Position numbers and translations under genes: made by a program. DNA of 61,768 nucleotides. Origin: Alkalihalobacillus trypoxylicola (GTDB taxonomy: Bacteria; Bacillota; Bacilli; Bacillales; Bacillaceae_D). This document shows positions 7,920 to 16,449 of this stretch, one piece after another (position 1 is the stretch's first letter; every line of letters starts with the position of its first letter). The DNA lies in the NCBI RefSeq assembly GCF_001590785.1, contig NZ_LTAO01000012.1:434649-496416 (forward strand), read 5' to 3'. The notes below the pieces were generated by a model. The model saw only the letters and a list, made by a program, of their open reading frames with translations, did not search any database and was not told where the DNA came from.

Positions 7920-8411
7920 TTATGAGGCGCTATCTAAATGCTTCTCTAATATTTTTACGAAATTTTCTAATAGACTTGCTTCCTCAGCATGGAAACGATT
8001 TGTAATAGGACTATCGATATCGAGTACACCGATTAACTCACCGTTTTTACGAATAGGGATGACGATTTCTGAGCGGGAAGCCGCATCACAAGCAATATGT
8101 CCAGGGAATTGATGGACATCCTCTACCACTAACGTTTGATTTTTCTCTATAGCTGTGCCACAAACACCTCTCCCAAATGGGATTCTCACACATGCAGGCA
8201 GTCCTTGAAATGGTCCAAGTACTAACTGTTCCTTTTTGATTAAATAGAAACCTACCCAATTTATATCCTTCAAAAATTGATTCAATAACGCACTTGCATT
8301 CGCAAGGTGTGAGATTAAATCCTCTTCCCCTGTTAAAAGAGCATCTAATTGTTTATGAAGGAGCCGATATTGCTCCTCTAAAGTTCCAGAATACTGAGAT
8401 TGTTCAAACAT
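7920..8411 (-). CDS. ytsP: Free methionine-R-sulfoxide reductase (GAF domain, YtsP/fRMsr)
   Basis: 163 residues, a single GAF domain. The segment LPACVRIPFGRGVCGTA followed by HIACDAASRSEIVIP carries the three cysteines used by the fRMsr family to reduce free methionine-R-sulfoxide in the cytoplasm, and the IGVLDIDSP strand closes the domain. Length is normal for the family. The ATG at 8411 follows AGGAGAAGG. It is convergent with dgcP and divergent from refZ, as in B. subtilis. Confidence 0.88.
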   Translation of the reverse strand: MFEQSQYSGTLEEQYRLLHKQLDALLTGEEDLISHLANASALLNQFLKDINWVGFYLIKKEQLVLGPFQGLPACVRIPFGRGVCGTAIEKNQTLVVEDVHQFPGHIACDAASRSEIVIPIRKNGELIGVLDIDSPITNRFHAEEASLLENFVKILEKHLDSAS

Positions 8412-8622
8412 ACTATCCTTCTCCTATCTCTTTAAGCAAAATAAAGCTTTTTTTGTTAGTTTACATGATTCGTCATTAGACTTCAAAAATGGAGGATTTT
8501 TAGGCGAAAGCAGGCAATTACTGTAGAAAGATTTTTGGGAAATGTCGAGCTTTTTTACAAGGAAAGTGCTAATAAAAAAAGAAATTGTAAAAAGATGCAG
8601 TCAAAAATTGGAGGGAATCAAA

Positions 8623-9285
8623 ATGAGCTCAGCGACAAAGGAAAAAATGCTAGATGCTGCTATGACTCTTTTTCATGTACAAGGATATGATGGAACAACC
8701 ATCCGTCATATTGCAGAAAAAGCAAAAGTAAATGTCGCACTTGTCTCCTATTACTTTGGTGGAAAAAAAGGTTTGTTTGAAGAGCTTATGGTTCGTTTTT
8801 TAGAAGGGTATTTACAAAAGGTAGAGGCACAAAAAAGCATTTCATATGAAAATGAAAGAGAACGTCTCGCTCAATTGATAAAGGAATTGTTAATTTATCA
8901 ACAAGTCAACCATCATTTAGCAAGAGTGGTTCACCGAGAGTTAACCTTAGATTCAACACTAGTAAGAGAATTGATGTCCACTTATTTAAGAAAAGAAAAG
9001 CATGAGATTGAAATCATTTTAAAAAAGGGGATGAAAACAGGTGAATTTGTGAAGCAACCATTAGATTTGCTTACCATTCACATACGAAATCTCATTATCA
9101 TGCCTTATTTGTACCCACATTATTTACAAGAGCTATGTCAGCTATCTACAACAGAGCAATATTTTATGAGAAGATATATTGAGCAAGTCAATGATTGGAT
9201 TAATAAATGTTTGTGTAAAGAGGAGGGGCAAGGCTTGAAAAAAAATAAAATAATGGTACCCCTCGTATCTACTGAAGGAAAGTAG
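8623..9285 (+). CDS. refZ: RefZ-like TetR-family regulator of FtsZ-ring position
   Basis: 220 residues from the ATG at 8623, which has GGAGGG 8 bases upstream; the frame extends to 8542 without a comparable site. The N-terminal TetR helix-turn-helix is clear (GYDGTTIRHIAEKAKVNVAL followed by VSYYFGGKKGLFEEL). In B. subtilis RefZ (YttP) is made at sporulation onset, binds motifs near the origin and affects FtsZ assembly. Identity rests on the HTH and on the conserved place between ytsP and hisJ/ezrA. The gene ends 3 bases from convergent hisJ with no terminator between them. Confidence 0.8.
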   Translation: MSSATKEKMLDAAMTLFHVQGYDGTTIRHIAEKAKVNVALVSYYFGGKKGLFEELMVRFLEGYLQKVEAQKSISYENERERLAQLIKELLIYQQVNHHLARVVHRELTLDSTLVRELMSTYLRKEKHEIEIILKKGMKTGEFVKQPLDLLTIHIRNLIIMPYLYPHYLQELCQLSTTEQYFMRRYIEQVNDWINKCLCKEEGQGLKKNKIMVPLVSTEGK

Positions 9286-9288
9286 TAT

Positions 9289-10107
9289 TTATGTGGAAAG
9301 CATGGTGGTAGGAATCACTTCTTTACCTGCCATCATTGCTTTGACCTGGTGAGCATCAGAACCGTAAACAAGTGGGATTCCTTCTTTAAAAGCTATTTCT
9401 ATTATTGGCAATGGAGGATAGGTCTCTTGACATAATGGTTTTAAAGTACCTGCACCATTCAAATCTAAAGACATCTTTTCTTCTTTAATAAGAGGAAAAA
9501 GCTCGCTTACTTTTTCACTTAAAGGGTAGGTTTGTGCTTGGAATTTTTGTTTGAACTTTTGTGTTAACGTAATATGGCCAATTCTTTTTGGTTTATAACG
9601 ACCAAGATCTGTTATAATCGACTTTTTTATCGTCTCATAATAATGATCATGAACAAGCTCAACTGTGCCTAAAGAACGAACCATACGTTCAAAATGCTCA
9701 GGGCTATAATCGATACATATATACTCATTTTGATGCTTTAAAAAATGAACAGATAAAATACTATCATCGAGTTCTGGTCCTACCTCATTTAAAAAAAACT
9801 TCGTCTCCTCTTCGTAACCTTCAATAAAATCAACTTCTAATCCAACTTTAATTGAAAGTAGGCTTTTATACTTCTTTTTGACTCTTTTGACTTCATTTAG
9901 ATAAGGATATAAATCTGCTTTTGCCATTGCACTATCTTGGTTTGGAACAGGATCAATAAAAGAGGATGGCAAAGGAGCGTGCTCTGTAAAGGTAATTCCC
10001 TTTAATCCTAGCTCGAGCGCTCTTTCACAATAAGCTTCTAACGGGTCTTTTGTCCCGTGTGGACAAAAGAGGGTATGAAGGTGACCATCATATAAAATCA
10101 TTCTCAT
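9289..10107 (-). CDS. hisJ: Histidinol-phosphatase, PHP family
   Basis: 272 residues with the PHP metal-binding motifs DGHLHTLFCPHG at the N-terminus, FTEHAPLP near residue 41, and YGSDAH near the C-terminus. It dephosphorylates L-histidinol phosphate in histidine biosynthesis. The gene is the YtvP/HisJ (HisK) type and sits apart from any his operon, as in B. subtilis. AAGGAG precedes it; ATG 10107 is 4-5 bases away and ATG 10101 is 10 bases away, so the true start could be two codons later. Convergent with refZ. Confidence 0.88.
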   Translation of the reverse strand: MRMILYDGHLHTLFCPHGTKDPLEAYCERALELGLKGITFTEHAPLPSSFIDPVPNQDSAMAKADLYPYLNEVKRVKKKYKSLLSIKVGLEVDFIEGYEEETKFFLNEVGPELDDSILSVHFLKHQNEYICIDYSPEHFERMVRSLGTVELVHDHYYETIKKSIITDLGRYKPKRIGHITLTQKFKQKFQAQTYPLSEKVSELFPLIKEEKMSLDLNGAGTLKPLCQETYPPLPIIEIAFKEGIPLVYGSDAHQVKAMMAGKEVIPTTMLST

Positions 10108-10751
10108 TTAACTCCTTTTCATTCTAATTGTGAAGCTTTTTTAATGAGTAAAATACATACAAATATTTGTTTTCATGGTATCATATTAACAAGAATAAAA
10201 GATAAAAAAAGAAGTTTTTGTAGAATTAAAGAGGATTTATGCCTTTTTTGGAGAAAAAGTTCTCTATATAGATAAAAGTGATTGAATTAAATTAACTGAT
10301 CAATGATGATAGAAAATACATGAGTGAATGTCATAATGGCTCTATAAGTGAATAAAACCGAACAATTCTTATAAAAATGTCTTGAATGTTTGTTGAGTAA
10401 CTTGTTGATTTGTAACGGTAGGTAGTGACTCCAAAAGGATGAGCGCCGTTTGAAGATCCACTCTGAGGAAGCTCTGCGTAGTCAGAGTTAGCTGAAGACA
10501 AGCCCTTGGGAAAGCATCTACCTAAAGTGAAAATTAAAAAAACAATCGTTCGATTTTCATTATAAGATATGAATGATGAAATTGATTCACATAGAAGAAT
10601 TTTCGAATGAAATTTTAAGGGTGTTTTCCGTGTTATACGAAAGGATATAGGATGGGAGTCTTTAAACTTTTCTCAACTTACTGTCAGAATCAGAATCATT
10701 TTTCATTCTTTTTAGTCATGAATAGCTAGTACTTTAGAAGGGAGTCTTTGA
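10108..10751. other. Long intergenic region between hisJ and ezrA
   Basis: About 640 bases without a gene. It holds repeat B copy 1 (10380-10600) and the divergent promoters of hisJ and ezrA, which I cannot place precisely. The rest is A+T-rich with no recognised RNA. Confidence 0.5.
10380..10600 (+). repeat. Dispersed structured repeat B, copy 1
   Basis: It matches 61503-61725 over most of its length, with the most conserved stretch from GGTAGGTAGTGACTCC through AGTCAGAGTTAGCTGAAGAC to GCATCTACCTAAAGTGAAAA. Stem arms visible here: ACTCTGA/TCAGAGT, GGTAG/CTACC (closing the core) and AATCG-TT-CGATT at the 3' side. Compared with copy 2 the last stem changes as AACCG/CGGTT, a compensatory pair change. 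No ORF lies in it. Confidence 0.85.
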
Positions 10752-12452
10752 ATGTTTTACTATATTCTTTATAGTTTAATTATAGTAATTGTCGCCGTAT
10801 TTGTTGTGGGTATGTTGTTTAGAAAGAAAATTTATCGAGAGGTAGATAAGTTAGAGCTCTGGAAAAATGACATTTTAAATCGAGCTATACCTGAGGAGAT
10901 TGGAAAGGTCAAAACATTACATATGTCTGGAGAGACAGAGGAACGATTTGAACTTTGGAGAAGTGAATGGGATGAAATCGTAGGTACTATTTTACCTGAC
11001 ATTGAAGAAGAATTGTTCAATATAGAGGAATTTGCCAATAAATATCGCTTTAAACGTTCCAAAAATTTAATTGACCTTCTGAATAATCGTCTAAATAGTA
11101 TTGAAGAGCAGTTAAAAGTGATGCTTGGAGATATTCAAACGTTAGTTGAGAGTGAAGAGAAAAATCGTAATGAAATTGGTGAAATTCTTACTCAGTTTGA
11201 AAATCTTGAAAAAGAGCTTATACGTAAAAGAGGTTCTTTCGGGCAAACGATCAAATCCTTAGATACGATGGTAGAGAATATTAAAAAGGTTTTTTCAAGT
11301 TTTGATGAAGCGACCAACAAAGGAAATTACCTTAAGGCTAGGGGATTATTAACAGAAGTTCAATCACAGTTAACTTTATTACAAGAATACATAGAGAAAT
11401 TGCCGAGTTTACTTGTTCAAATTCAGGTGACCATTCCAAATGAGTGTAAGAATCTTCGATTAGGTATCCAAGAAATGGAGGACTCTGGTTATTATTTGAA
11501 ATCCTATGAATTTGAAAATCAAATTCAGGTGATCGATAAGGAACTAGAGAACTTTACTAAAGATATTCAAAAGCTTGAATTGGAAGGTTTAGAAGAAAAG
11601 TTGACTAAATTGAGTGAAAAAATTGACTCGATGTATGGTTTACTAGAGGACGAGGTTGATTCCAAAAAGCAAGTCACCGAACAAATTCCAGTCCAAAAGG
11701 AAAATCTACTTCAGCTAGATGATAAGCTACAAAAGTTAATGGCAGAAACCAACCATGTCCAGTTAAGCTATCGCATAACAGATGATGAGTTAAAAAAGCA
11801 AGAAAATATCCGTAAAAAGCTACAAGATTTAACAAAGCAGCTACAAGTGATTGTGGATGTCACTGAAAATGAGAAACAGACTTTTACTTCTATCCAAGAT
11901 ATGCTTGAGCAGTGGGGAAGTTCGATTGTAGAAGTGAAGACTAATATGGAAGAAGCTAAAGCTCGTCTTGACACGTTAAGAGAAGATGAATGGAAGGCAA
12001 AGGAAACAATTGTTCAGCTTAAACAGGTATTAGTTAATAGTAAGCGTATGATTAGAAAGAGCAATATACCTGGCTTACCCGTTCATGTTATGGAAAAATT
12101 AAAGCAGGGTGAAGAGATTATCAAAAAGACCACTGCTCAATTAGAACAGGTACCTTTGGAGATGGGGCGTGTCAATGCTTTAATCAACGATGCAGTTAAA
12201 ATGGTTAAAGATAATGAGGAATCGATATTAGAAACAATAGATGAAGCGGAATTGGCTGAAAAATTAATTCAATATGGTAATCGCTATAGAAGTCAATCTG
12301 AGGGGATTTATGAGGCATTAACAGAAGCAGAGAAGCTTTTTAGAGATTTTCATTACGAAGAAGCGATAGAAGTGACCATTTCTGCAGTGAAAAAATACGA
12401 TCCGAATGTAGAGAATAAATTTGTTAAAGAGGAAGAGGTCACAGCAAGCTAA
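10752..12452 (+). CDS. ezrA: Septation ring formation regulator EzrA
   Basis: 566 residues: one N-terminal transmembrane helix (about residues 3-22) with an extracellular N-terminus, then an almost entirely coiled-coil cytoplasmic part of spectrin-like repeats, the EzrA layout and length. EzrA inhibits aberrant FtsZ-ring formation at the cell poles and helps recruit PBP1. The start at 10752 follows GAAGGGAG. It is next to hisJ and upstream of nifZ as in B. subtilis. Confidence 0.95.
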   Translation: MFYYILYSLIIVIVAVFVVGMLFRKKIYREVDKLELWKNDILNRAIPEEIGKVKTLHMSGETEERFELWRSEWDEIVGTILPDIEEELFNIEEFANKYRFKRSKNLIDLLNNRLNSIEEQLKVMLGDIQTLVESEEKNRNEIGEILTQFENLEKELIRKRGSFGQTIKSLDTMVENIKKVFSSFDEATNKGNYLKARGLLTEVQSQLTLLQEYIEKLPSLLVQIQVTIPNECKNLRLGIQEMEDSGYYLKSYEFENQIQVIDKELENFTKDIQKLELEGLEEKLTKLSEKIDSMYGLLEDEVDSKKQVTEQIPVQKENLLQLDDKLQKLMAETNHVQLSYRITDDELKKQENIRKKLQDLTKQLQVIVDVTENEKQTFTSIQDMLEQWGSSIVEVKTNMEEAKARLDTLREDEWKAKETIVQLKQVLVNSKRMIRKSNIPGLPVHVMEKLKQGEEIIKKTTAQLEQVPLEMGRVNALINDAVKMVKDNEESILETIDEAELAEKLIQYGNRYRSQSEGIYEALTEAEKLFRDFHYEEAIEVTISAVKKYDPNVENKFVKEEEVTAS

Positions 12453-12496
12453 TCAAAAGAAGGATAAACGACCTCCATCTTAAAAAACGACTGTGT

Positions 12497-12502
12497 TATA
12501 AT
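12497..12502 (+). promoter_or_regulatory. Extended -10 promoter of the holin-like toxin mRNA
   Basis: TGTTATAAT (12494-12502) is a TGn-extended -10 box; there is no good -35. Transcription would start at about 12509, 54 bases before the toxin ATG. Confidence 0.55.
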
Positions 12503-12562
12503 GGAATGGATAATAGTGAATAACTCATAGTTGGGGTTGGCACACCTTCTTGAAGGGAGGTG

Positions 12563-12655
12563 ATGCCTCTGGTCAGTATAGCGGAAGCGTTGACATTAAT
12601 GATTTCCTTTGGGATGTTAATCTTAGCGATTGTATCGTTAGACCGAAAAAAATAA
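12563..12655 (+). CDS. Putative holin-like type I toxin, 30 aa
   Basis: The frame from ATG 12563 encodes 30 residues: MPLVSIAEALTLM, then a hydrophobic stretch ISFGMLILAIVSL, ending DRKK. One membrane helix with a short basic tail fits the small putative holin-like toxins of Firmicutes. AAGGGAGG lies only 2 bases before this ATG, so the CTG two codons later (12569) could be the real start. The Shine-Dalgarno is held in a local hairpin. A convergent antisense RNA overlaps its 3' region (12646-12791). It sits alone between ezrA and a minus-strand unknown gene. Toxicity is inferred. Confidence 0.7.
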   Translation: MPLVSIAEALTLMISFGMLILAIVSLDRKK

Positions 12656-12695
12656 GCCCCCTATGAGTTAGTGGCTCAAAATAGGGAAGCTTATT
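12651..12695 (-). terminator. Terminator of the antisense RNA (stem readable both ways)
   Basis: AATAAGC..CCCTAT with ATAGGG..GCTTATT. The T-run is best on the minus strand; on the plus strand it is interrupted. Confidence 0.75.
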
Positions 12696-12745
12696 TCTTT
12701 ATTGTTTAGTTAGCCAACCCTTCTAAAAGGATTCACTATTTCACG

Positions 12746-12776
12746 CCGCTAATGTGTCAGCATTAGCGGTTTTTTT
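12746..12776 (+). terminator. Terminator of the toxin mRNA
   Basis: CCGCTAATG and CATTAGCGG around a 6-base loop, followed by seven T residues on the plus strand. Confidence 0.9.
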
Positions 12777-12842
12777 AATGTATGATTCCTTACTAGAATT
12801 ATACGCTATAATCATGAATTTGCAACTGTCTATACCATCCAA

Positions 12843-13205
12843 TTAGTTGGAAAAAATTTTTCTTACATTAAATTGAAGAATTTCTTCTAAATCATCGATA
12901 GTAACGAGGAAATATTGAATCGTATCTAATGATTGGTTTGAATCACTATATCGACTTAAAATATCCTTTTTTAATTGTTCTATATCTATAGAATAGTGAG
13001 TAGGTTGCTGTGAGCTTCTAGTAAGACAGCCTTGAGGGACGGTTATAAATGCAAGGGATTCATGAAAATCCTCTTGAAAGAACCTTTCATATGGCATGTT
13101 CAAAGTATAGGTACAATATGAATGAGTAAAATCTGCTGGTAGAAGCATCCACTGAGGATAAAGGTGCCCATCGATTTCATCATAATAAATACTCGCTTTT
13201 TTCAA
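12843..13205 (-). CDS. Unknown conserved-looking protein, about 120 aa
   Basis: The frame is open from 13328, but a TTG at 13205 preceded by GAGAGGGAAATGTTAAG gives a more natural start (protein beginning MKKASIYYDEIDGHLYPQWM). The protein is soluble, acidic and rich in aromatic residues, with no signal or membrane segment. No family is recognised. The region between 13205 and 13328 then forms a leader with a large inverted repeat (13249-13301). It is convergent with the toxin locus. Confidence 0.6.
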   Translation of the reverse strand: MKKASIYYDEIDGHLYPQWMLLPADFTHSYCTYTLNMPYERFFQEDFHESLAFITVPQGCLTRSSQQPTHYSIDIEQLKKDILSRYSDSNQSLDTIQYFLVTIDDLEEILQFNVRKIFSN

Positions 13206-13248
13206 CTTAACATTTCCCTCTCTTTCTTTACAAATGAAAAGGGGTATG

Positions 13249-13301
13249 ACAGGAAGCTTGAATGAAGAACAGCATAAATGTATGATGCTCCGGCTTCCTG
13301 T
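13249..13301 (-). promoter_or_regulatory. Hairpin in the leader of the 12843-13205 gene
   Basis: ACAGGAAGC and GCTTCCTGT form a perfect 9-bp outer stem enclosing AGCAT/ATGCT. A TATAAT (13327-13322, minus strand) lies just upstream, so the hairpin would be at the 5' end of the mRNA. Function unknown; no riboswitch class recognised. Confidence 0.5.
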
Positions 13302-13407
13302 TCGTTTTTGAATATAAATATTATACACCCTATTATTTTACTAAATAAATATGAAACAGGTTCTTGAATCAGATAACCTTTACAACTGGAAAACGTTTCA
13401 GTTTTTT

Positions 13408-13884
13408 TTATTGCTCAGTGAACAAAGCAAGGTTTGCTAAAGTAGATTGTAAGCCTGTAAGATGGTCTTCTTTACGTACTCCAGTCGGTACATCATAACA
13501 ATTAACCGTCACTTTCGTTCCTTCAGATACTTCTTCTAATAGCCATTTTTGAATCATTTCACCTTGGAAAGCTGGATCGGTTGAATTAAAATGTACAGTC
13601 ATGACAATACGCTCATTCTTTACTAACTCTAAAAATAACCCTTGGGTTTCATCCGTATTATGAGAAGTTTTACCTAATGTGGCATCTGCAACATAGGTAA
13701 GTGTCATTTTATAAGCTCCTCCTTCACGGGGATCAAATGATACAATCTGTCCTGTCATTCCTTGAGGCGGTAGCCATGATATGAATGATTTTGGTTTCAA
13801 AAATGCCTGATAAATCGTTGGAGGCGGGGCTAGTATTACTCTTGAAGCAGAGTCTATTCTCCTGTTTGTTGATAAATGATTCAT
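13408..13884 (-). CDS. SRPBCC/AHSA1-family protein
   Basis: 158 residues with the START-like fold signature of the Hsp90-activator-homologue (AHSA1) group: SRVILAPPPTIYQAFLKPKS near the N-terminus, FDPREGGAYKMTLTY in the middle and KWLLEEVSEGTKVTVNCYDVP near the end. Members bind hydrophobic ligands in a deep pocket; the ligand here is unknown. GAGGAGGATTTTATT gives a strong start at 13884. It is a monocistronic, accessory-looking gene. Confidence 0.82.
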   Translation of the reverse strand: MNHLSTNRRIDSASRVILAPPPTIYQAFLKPKSFISWLPPQGMTGQIVSFDPREGGAYKMTLTYVADATLGKTSHNTDETQGLFLELVKNERIVMTVHFNSTDPAFQGEMIQKWLLEEVSEGTKVTVNCYDVPTGVRKEDHLTGLQSTLANLALFTEQ

Positions 13885-14031
13885 AATAAAATCCTCCTCT
13901 ACATTATTTTTATCTTTATTTTATCATTTTTAATGATAGTTGATTTCTTAATAATTGCTTAAAAATTAGAAGTAAGTATAAATAGAATAAGAACAACGAA
14001 TTTTAGCTAGAAAGTATGGTTTTAAAAAGTG

Positions 14032-14068
14032 AAACACGAGCCCGAACAGTGATCGGCCTCGTGTTTTT
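14032..14068. terminator. Terminator downstream of the aldo-keto reductase gene
   Basis: ACACGAG and CTCGTGT with CCG/CGG inside; T-rich on both sides. Serves the minus-strand gene at 14144 and could act both ways. Confidence 0.8.
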
Positions 14069-14143
14069 ATTATTCAATTAGGGAATGGCAGCTAGTTGTT
14101 TTAGAAATGACTTCTTCAAGCTATTTTCATAATAGCTTTTTTA

Positions 14144-14995
14144 TTAAAACTCTTCATAAGTGGCAGGATCTTGCTTATGCAAACGACCATTTTCTCTTGT
14201 TAAGGAAGATATAATCTCCATCTCTTGTTCCTGTAATTCGAAATTAAAAATGGAAAGATTCTCTTTTTGTCGACTAGCATTTCCTGATTTTGGGATAGCG
14301 ATAGAATCAAGCTGGTAATGCCAGCGCAAAACGATTTGTGCTAGCGATTTTTGGTATTTGTTAGCTAGCTCCTGAAGCTGTTTGTTTTCAAAAAGTTCAC
14401 TACCTTCTTTTGAACGAACAAGAGGGCTCCAAGATTGTGTTTGAATATTATGCTGTTTATGGTATTCTCGTTGATTTTCCTGATTAAAGAATGGGTGGAG
14501 CTCAATTTGATTAATAGCAGGCTTTATACCAGTTTCCTTCATAATCCTATCCAAATGCTCAGGAAGGAAGTTACAAACACCAATCGAACGAATATTCCCT
14601 CTTTTTTGTGCCTCTATAAGAGCTTGCCAAGCTTCAACGTATTGATCCGTTATCGGATTGGGCCAATGAATGAGATATAAATCATAATAATCTAAATCAG
14701 CTCGAAACAATGATTCTTCGACAGTCGTTAATGCTTTTGAATACGCTTGATAACGTCCAGGCAATTTTGAAGTAATATAGAGTTGTTCACGTGGAAGGTG
14801 TGTACGCTTTACTGCTTCACCAACCGTTCCCTCATTTTCATAATTGTAGGCTGAGTCAAGCAAACGATATCCAGCATTTAGGCCTGTTAATAAAGAGTTA
14901 ACACCTGCTTCACCCTTTAATTGAACCGTACCTAAACCAACAGCAGGTAATACATGACCATCATTCAAATTAATAGTAGGTATTTTTACTTCCAT
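14144..14995 (-). CDS. Aldo/keto reductase
   Basis: 283 residues from ATG 14995 (MEVKIPTINLNDG); AAAGGAG lies 8 bases upstream, so the longer frame from 15013 is not used. The catalytic tetrad motifs are visible: LLDSAYNYENEG (Asp, Tyr), ITSKLPG (Lys) and YLIHWPNP (His). The NADPH-binding end IAIPKSGNASR is present. It belongs to the YtbE/YvgN-like group that reduces aldehydes such as methylglyoxal. The YtbE position next to this part of the B. subtilis chromosome supports orthology, but the substrate is not shown by sequence. Confidence 0.88.
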   Translation of the reverse strand: MEVKIPTINLNDGHVLPAVGLGTVQLKGEAGVNSLLTGLNAGYRLLDSAYNYENEGTVGEAVKRTHLPREQLYITSKLPGRYQAYSKALTTVEESLFRADLDYYDLYLIHWPNPITDQYVEAWQALIEAQKRGNIRSIGVCNFLPEHLDRIMKETGIKPAINQIELHPFFNQENQREYHKQHNIQTQSWSPLVRSKEGSELFENKQLQELANKYQKSLAQIVLRWHYQLDSIAIPKSGNASRQKENLSIFNFELQEQEMEIISSLTRENGRLHKQDPATYEEF

Positions 14996-15267
14996 GTGTA
15001 ACACTCCTTTCAATGATTTAATGGAAATTATACCATTAAGTACCTTTGTATATATGTTCTGCCTTAGTAAATGGTGTATCCATTAACTGTAACCTTTTAA
15101 AGGAAGAATTAAACTATTTTTGCAGAGAAAACTTTAACTATATGAGTTATAATTTTGTTAAAAAGAAGTCAATAATTTTATAGCTGAACTGCTTGTTATT
15201 TCAACATATTATGCTAACATATAGTGATGCACAAATGTTGTACGGATTTAGTAAAGGGGTTATTACT

Positions 15268-16410
15268 ATGATTTATTTTGATAATAGTGCGACAACAAAA
15301 CCTCATGAACAGGTTTTGACATCATATACAAAGGTAGCTAGTGATTTTTTTGGTAATCCTTCATCACTTCATACTCTTGGTCTTGAAGCCGAGAACTTAT
15401 TGGAAAAATCTCGTAAGCTTATGGCGGAAGAGTTTCAAGTAAAAGCAAAGGAAATTATGTTCACTTCTGGTGGCACAGAAGGAAATAATTTAGCGATAAA
15501 AGGGACTGTGTTTGCTAAAAGAAAAAAGGGTCACCTTATAACGACAATGATTGAGCATGCTTCTAGTTATGAGGTATTTCAAGAATTAGAAGCATTAGGT
15601 TATGAAGTCAGTTATCTTTCGGTTAATCATGAAGGCAAAATTTCAGTGGAAGAATTAAAACAAACGATTAGGGATCATACGATACTCGTTTCCGTTATTC
15701 ATGTAAACAATGAAACGGGCTCGATACAACCTATAGAAGAAGTGGGTAAGTTCCTAAAAAACTATCCTCAAATTCGATTCCATGTCGATCATGTACAAGG
15801 AGCGATAAAAGTACCTTTAAAGGTTTATGAATATGGAATTGATATGTGTACCATATCTGCCCACAAATTTCATGGACTAAAAGGAACAGGAATGCTATAT
15901 GTCAAAGAAGGTCATCGCTTGTCTCCATTATTGCATGGTGGAAGTCAGGAGCTTAAATTTAGAGCCGGAACGGAAAATACAGCTGGAATCGTGGCCATGA
16001 CAAAAGCATTTCGTTTAGAACGGGAAAGACAGCTTCAAGGTAATTTAAAGTTAAATCATTTAAAGAACCTATTAATAGAAGGCTTAAAGGCAATTGAGCA
16101 TGTCACGATCAATACACCGTCCGAGGGAAGTGCACCGCACATTGTTAATTTTTCTGTAGGTAATATTAAACCTGAAATACTCATTCAAGCATTAGCCAAA
16201 GAAGAAATTTATGTTTCAACCCGTTCAGCATGTTCGTCCAAAATCTCCCAGCCAAGCCGCGTTCTATTAGCAATGGGCTTAGATGATACCAAAGCGAACA
16301 GTGCGATCAGAATTAGCTTCTCTTATGATAATACAGAGGAAGAGGTAGAAATGGTGCTAAATCATTTAAAACAATATATTCCTCATTTTTTATCTGTGAC
16401 GAGAGTTTAA
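15268..16410 (+). CDS. nifZ: Cysteine desulfurase, NifZ type
   Basis: 380 residues from ATG 15268 (MIYFDNSATTKPHEQVLTSY), the conserved NifS-like start; AAAGGGG is upstream. The PLP-binding lysine is K200 in SAHKFHGLKG, and the catalytic cysteine is C322 in STRSACSSK. It transfers cysteine sulfur as persulfide. Its place 39 bases before thiI matches the B. subtilis NifZ-ThiI pair that makes 4-thiouridine at position 8 of tRNA. Confidence 0.93.
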   Translation: MIYFDNSATTKPHEQVLTSYTKVASDFFGNPSSLHTLGLEAENLLEKSRKLMAEEFQVKAKEIMFTSGGTEGNNLAIKGTVFAKRKKGHLITTMIEHASSYEVFQELEALGYEVSYLSVNHEGKISVEELKQTIRDHTILVSVIHVNNETGSIQPIEEVGKFLKNYPQIRFHVDHVQGAIKVPLKVYEYGIDMCTISAHKFHGLKGTGMLYVKEGHRLSPLLHGGSQELKFRAGTENTAGIVAMTKAFRLERERQLQGNLKLNHLKNLLIEGLKAIEHVTINTPSEGSAPHIVNFSVGNIKPEILIQALAKEEIYVSTRSACSSKISQPSRVLLAMGLDDTKANSAIRISFSYDNTEEEVEMVLNHLKQYIPHFLSVTRV

Positions 16411-16449
16411 TGAACATGAACAAAGAATAACAAACGGAGGATATCAGCA

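Larger units (their letters stand above)
12509..12776 (+). ncRNA. Predicted toxin mRNA with 5'-3' long-range pairing
   Basis: A predicted transcript of about 268 nt. The 5' end segments 12512-12521 and 12534-12541 are perfectly complementary, in nested order, to 12731-12740 and 12713-12720 near the 3' end. Segment 12521-12530 can alternatively pair perfectly with 12661-12670. CACCT (12543-12547) pairs with AGGTG (12558-12562) and hides the Shine-Dalgarno. Such closed, translation-poor folds are known for type I toxin mRNAs. Confidence 0.6.
12646..12791 (-). ncRNA. Predicted antisense antitoxin RNA
   Basis: A minus-strand promoter (-10 TATAAT at 12803-12798, -35 TTGCAA at 12825-12820, 16-bp spacer) would start an RNA near 12791. 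It runs through the complement of the toxin mRNA 3' region and ends at the hairpin 12695-12651, which on this strand is followed by seven T residues. The RNA would be about 145 nt with a 5' hairpin (CCGCTAATG/CATTAGCGG). Position and polarity are those of type I antitoxin RNAs such as RatA or SR4. Confidence 0.6.
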
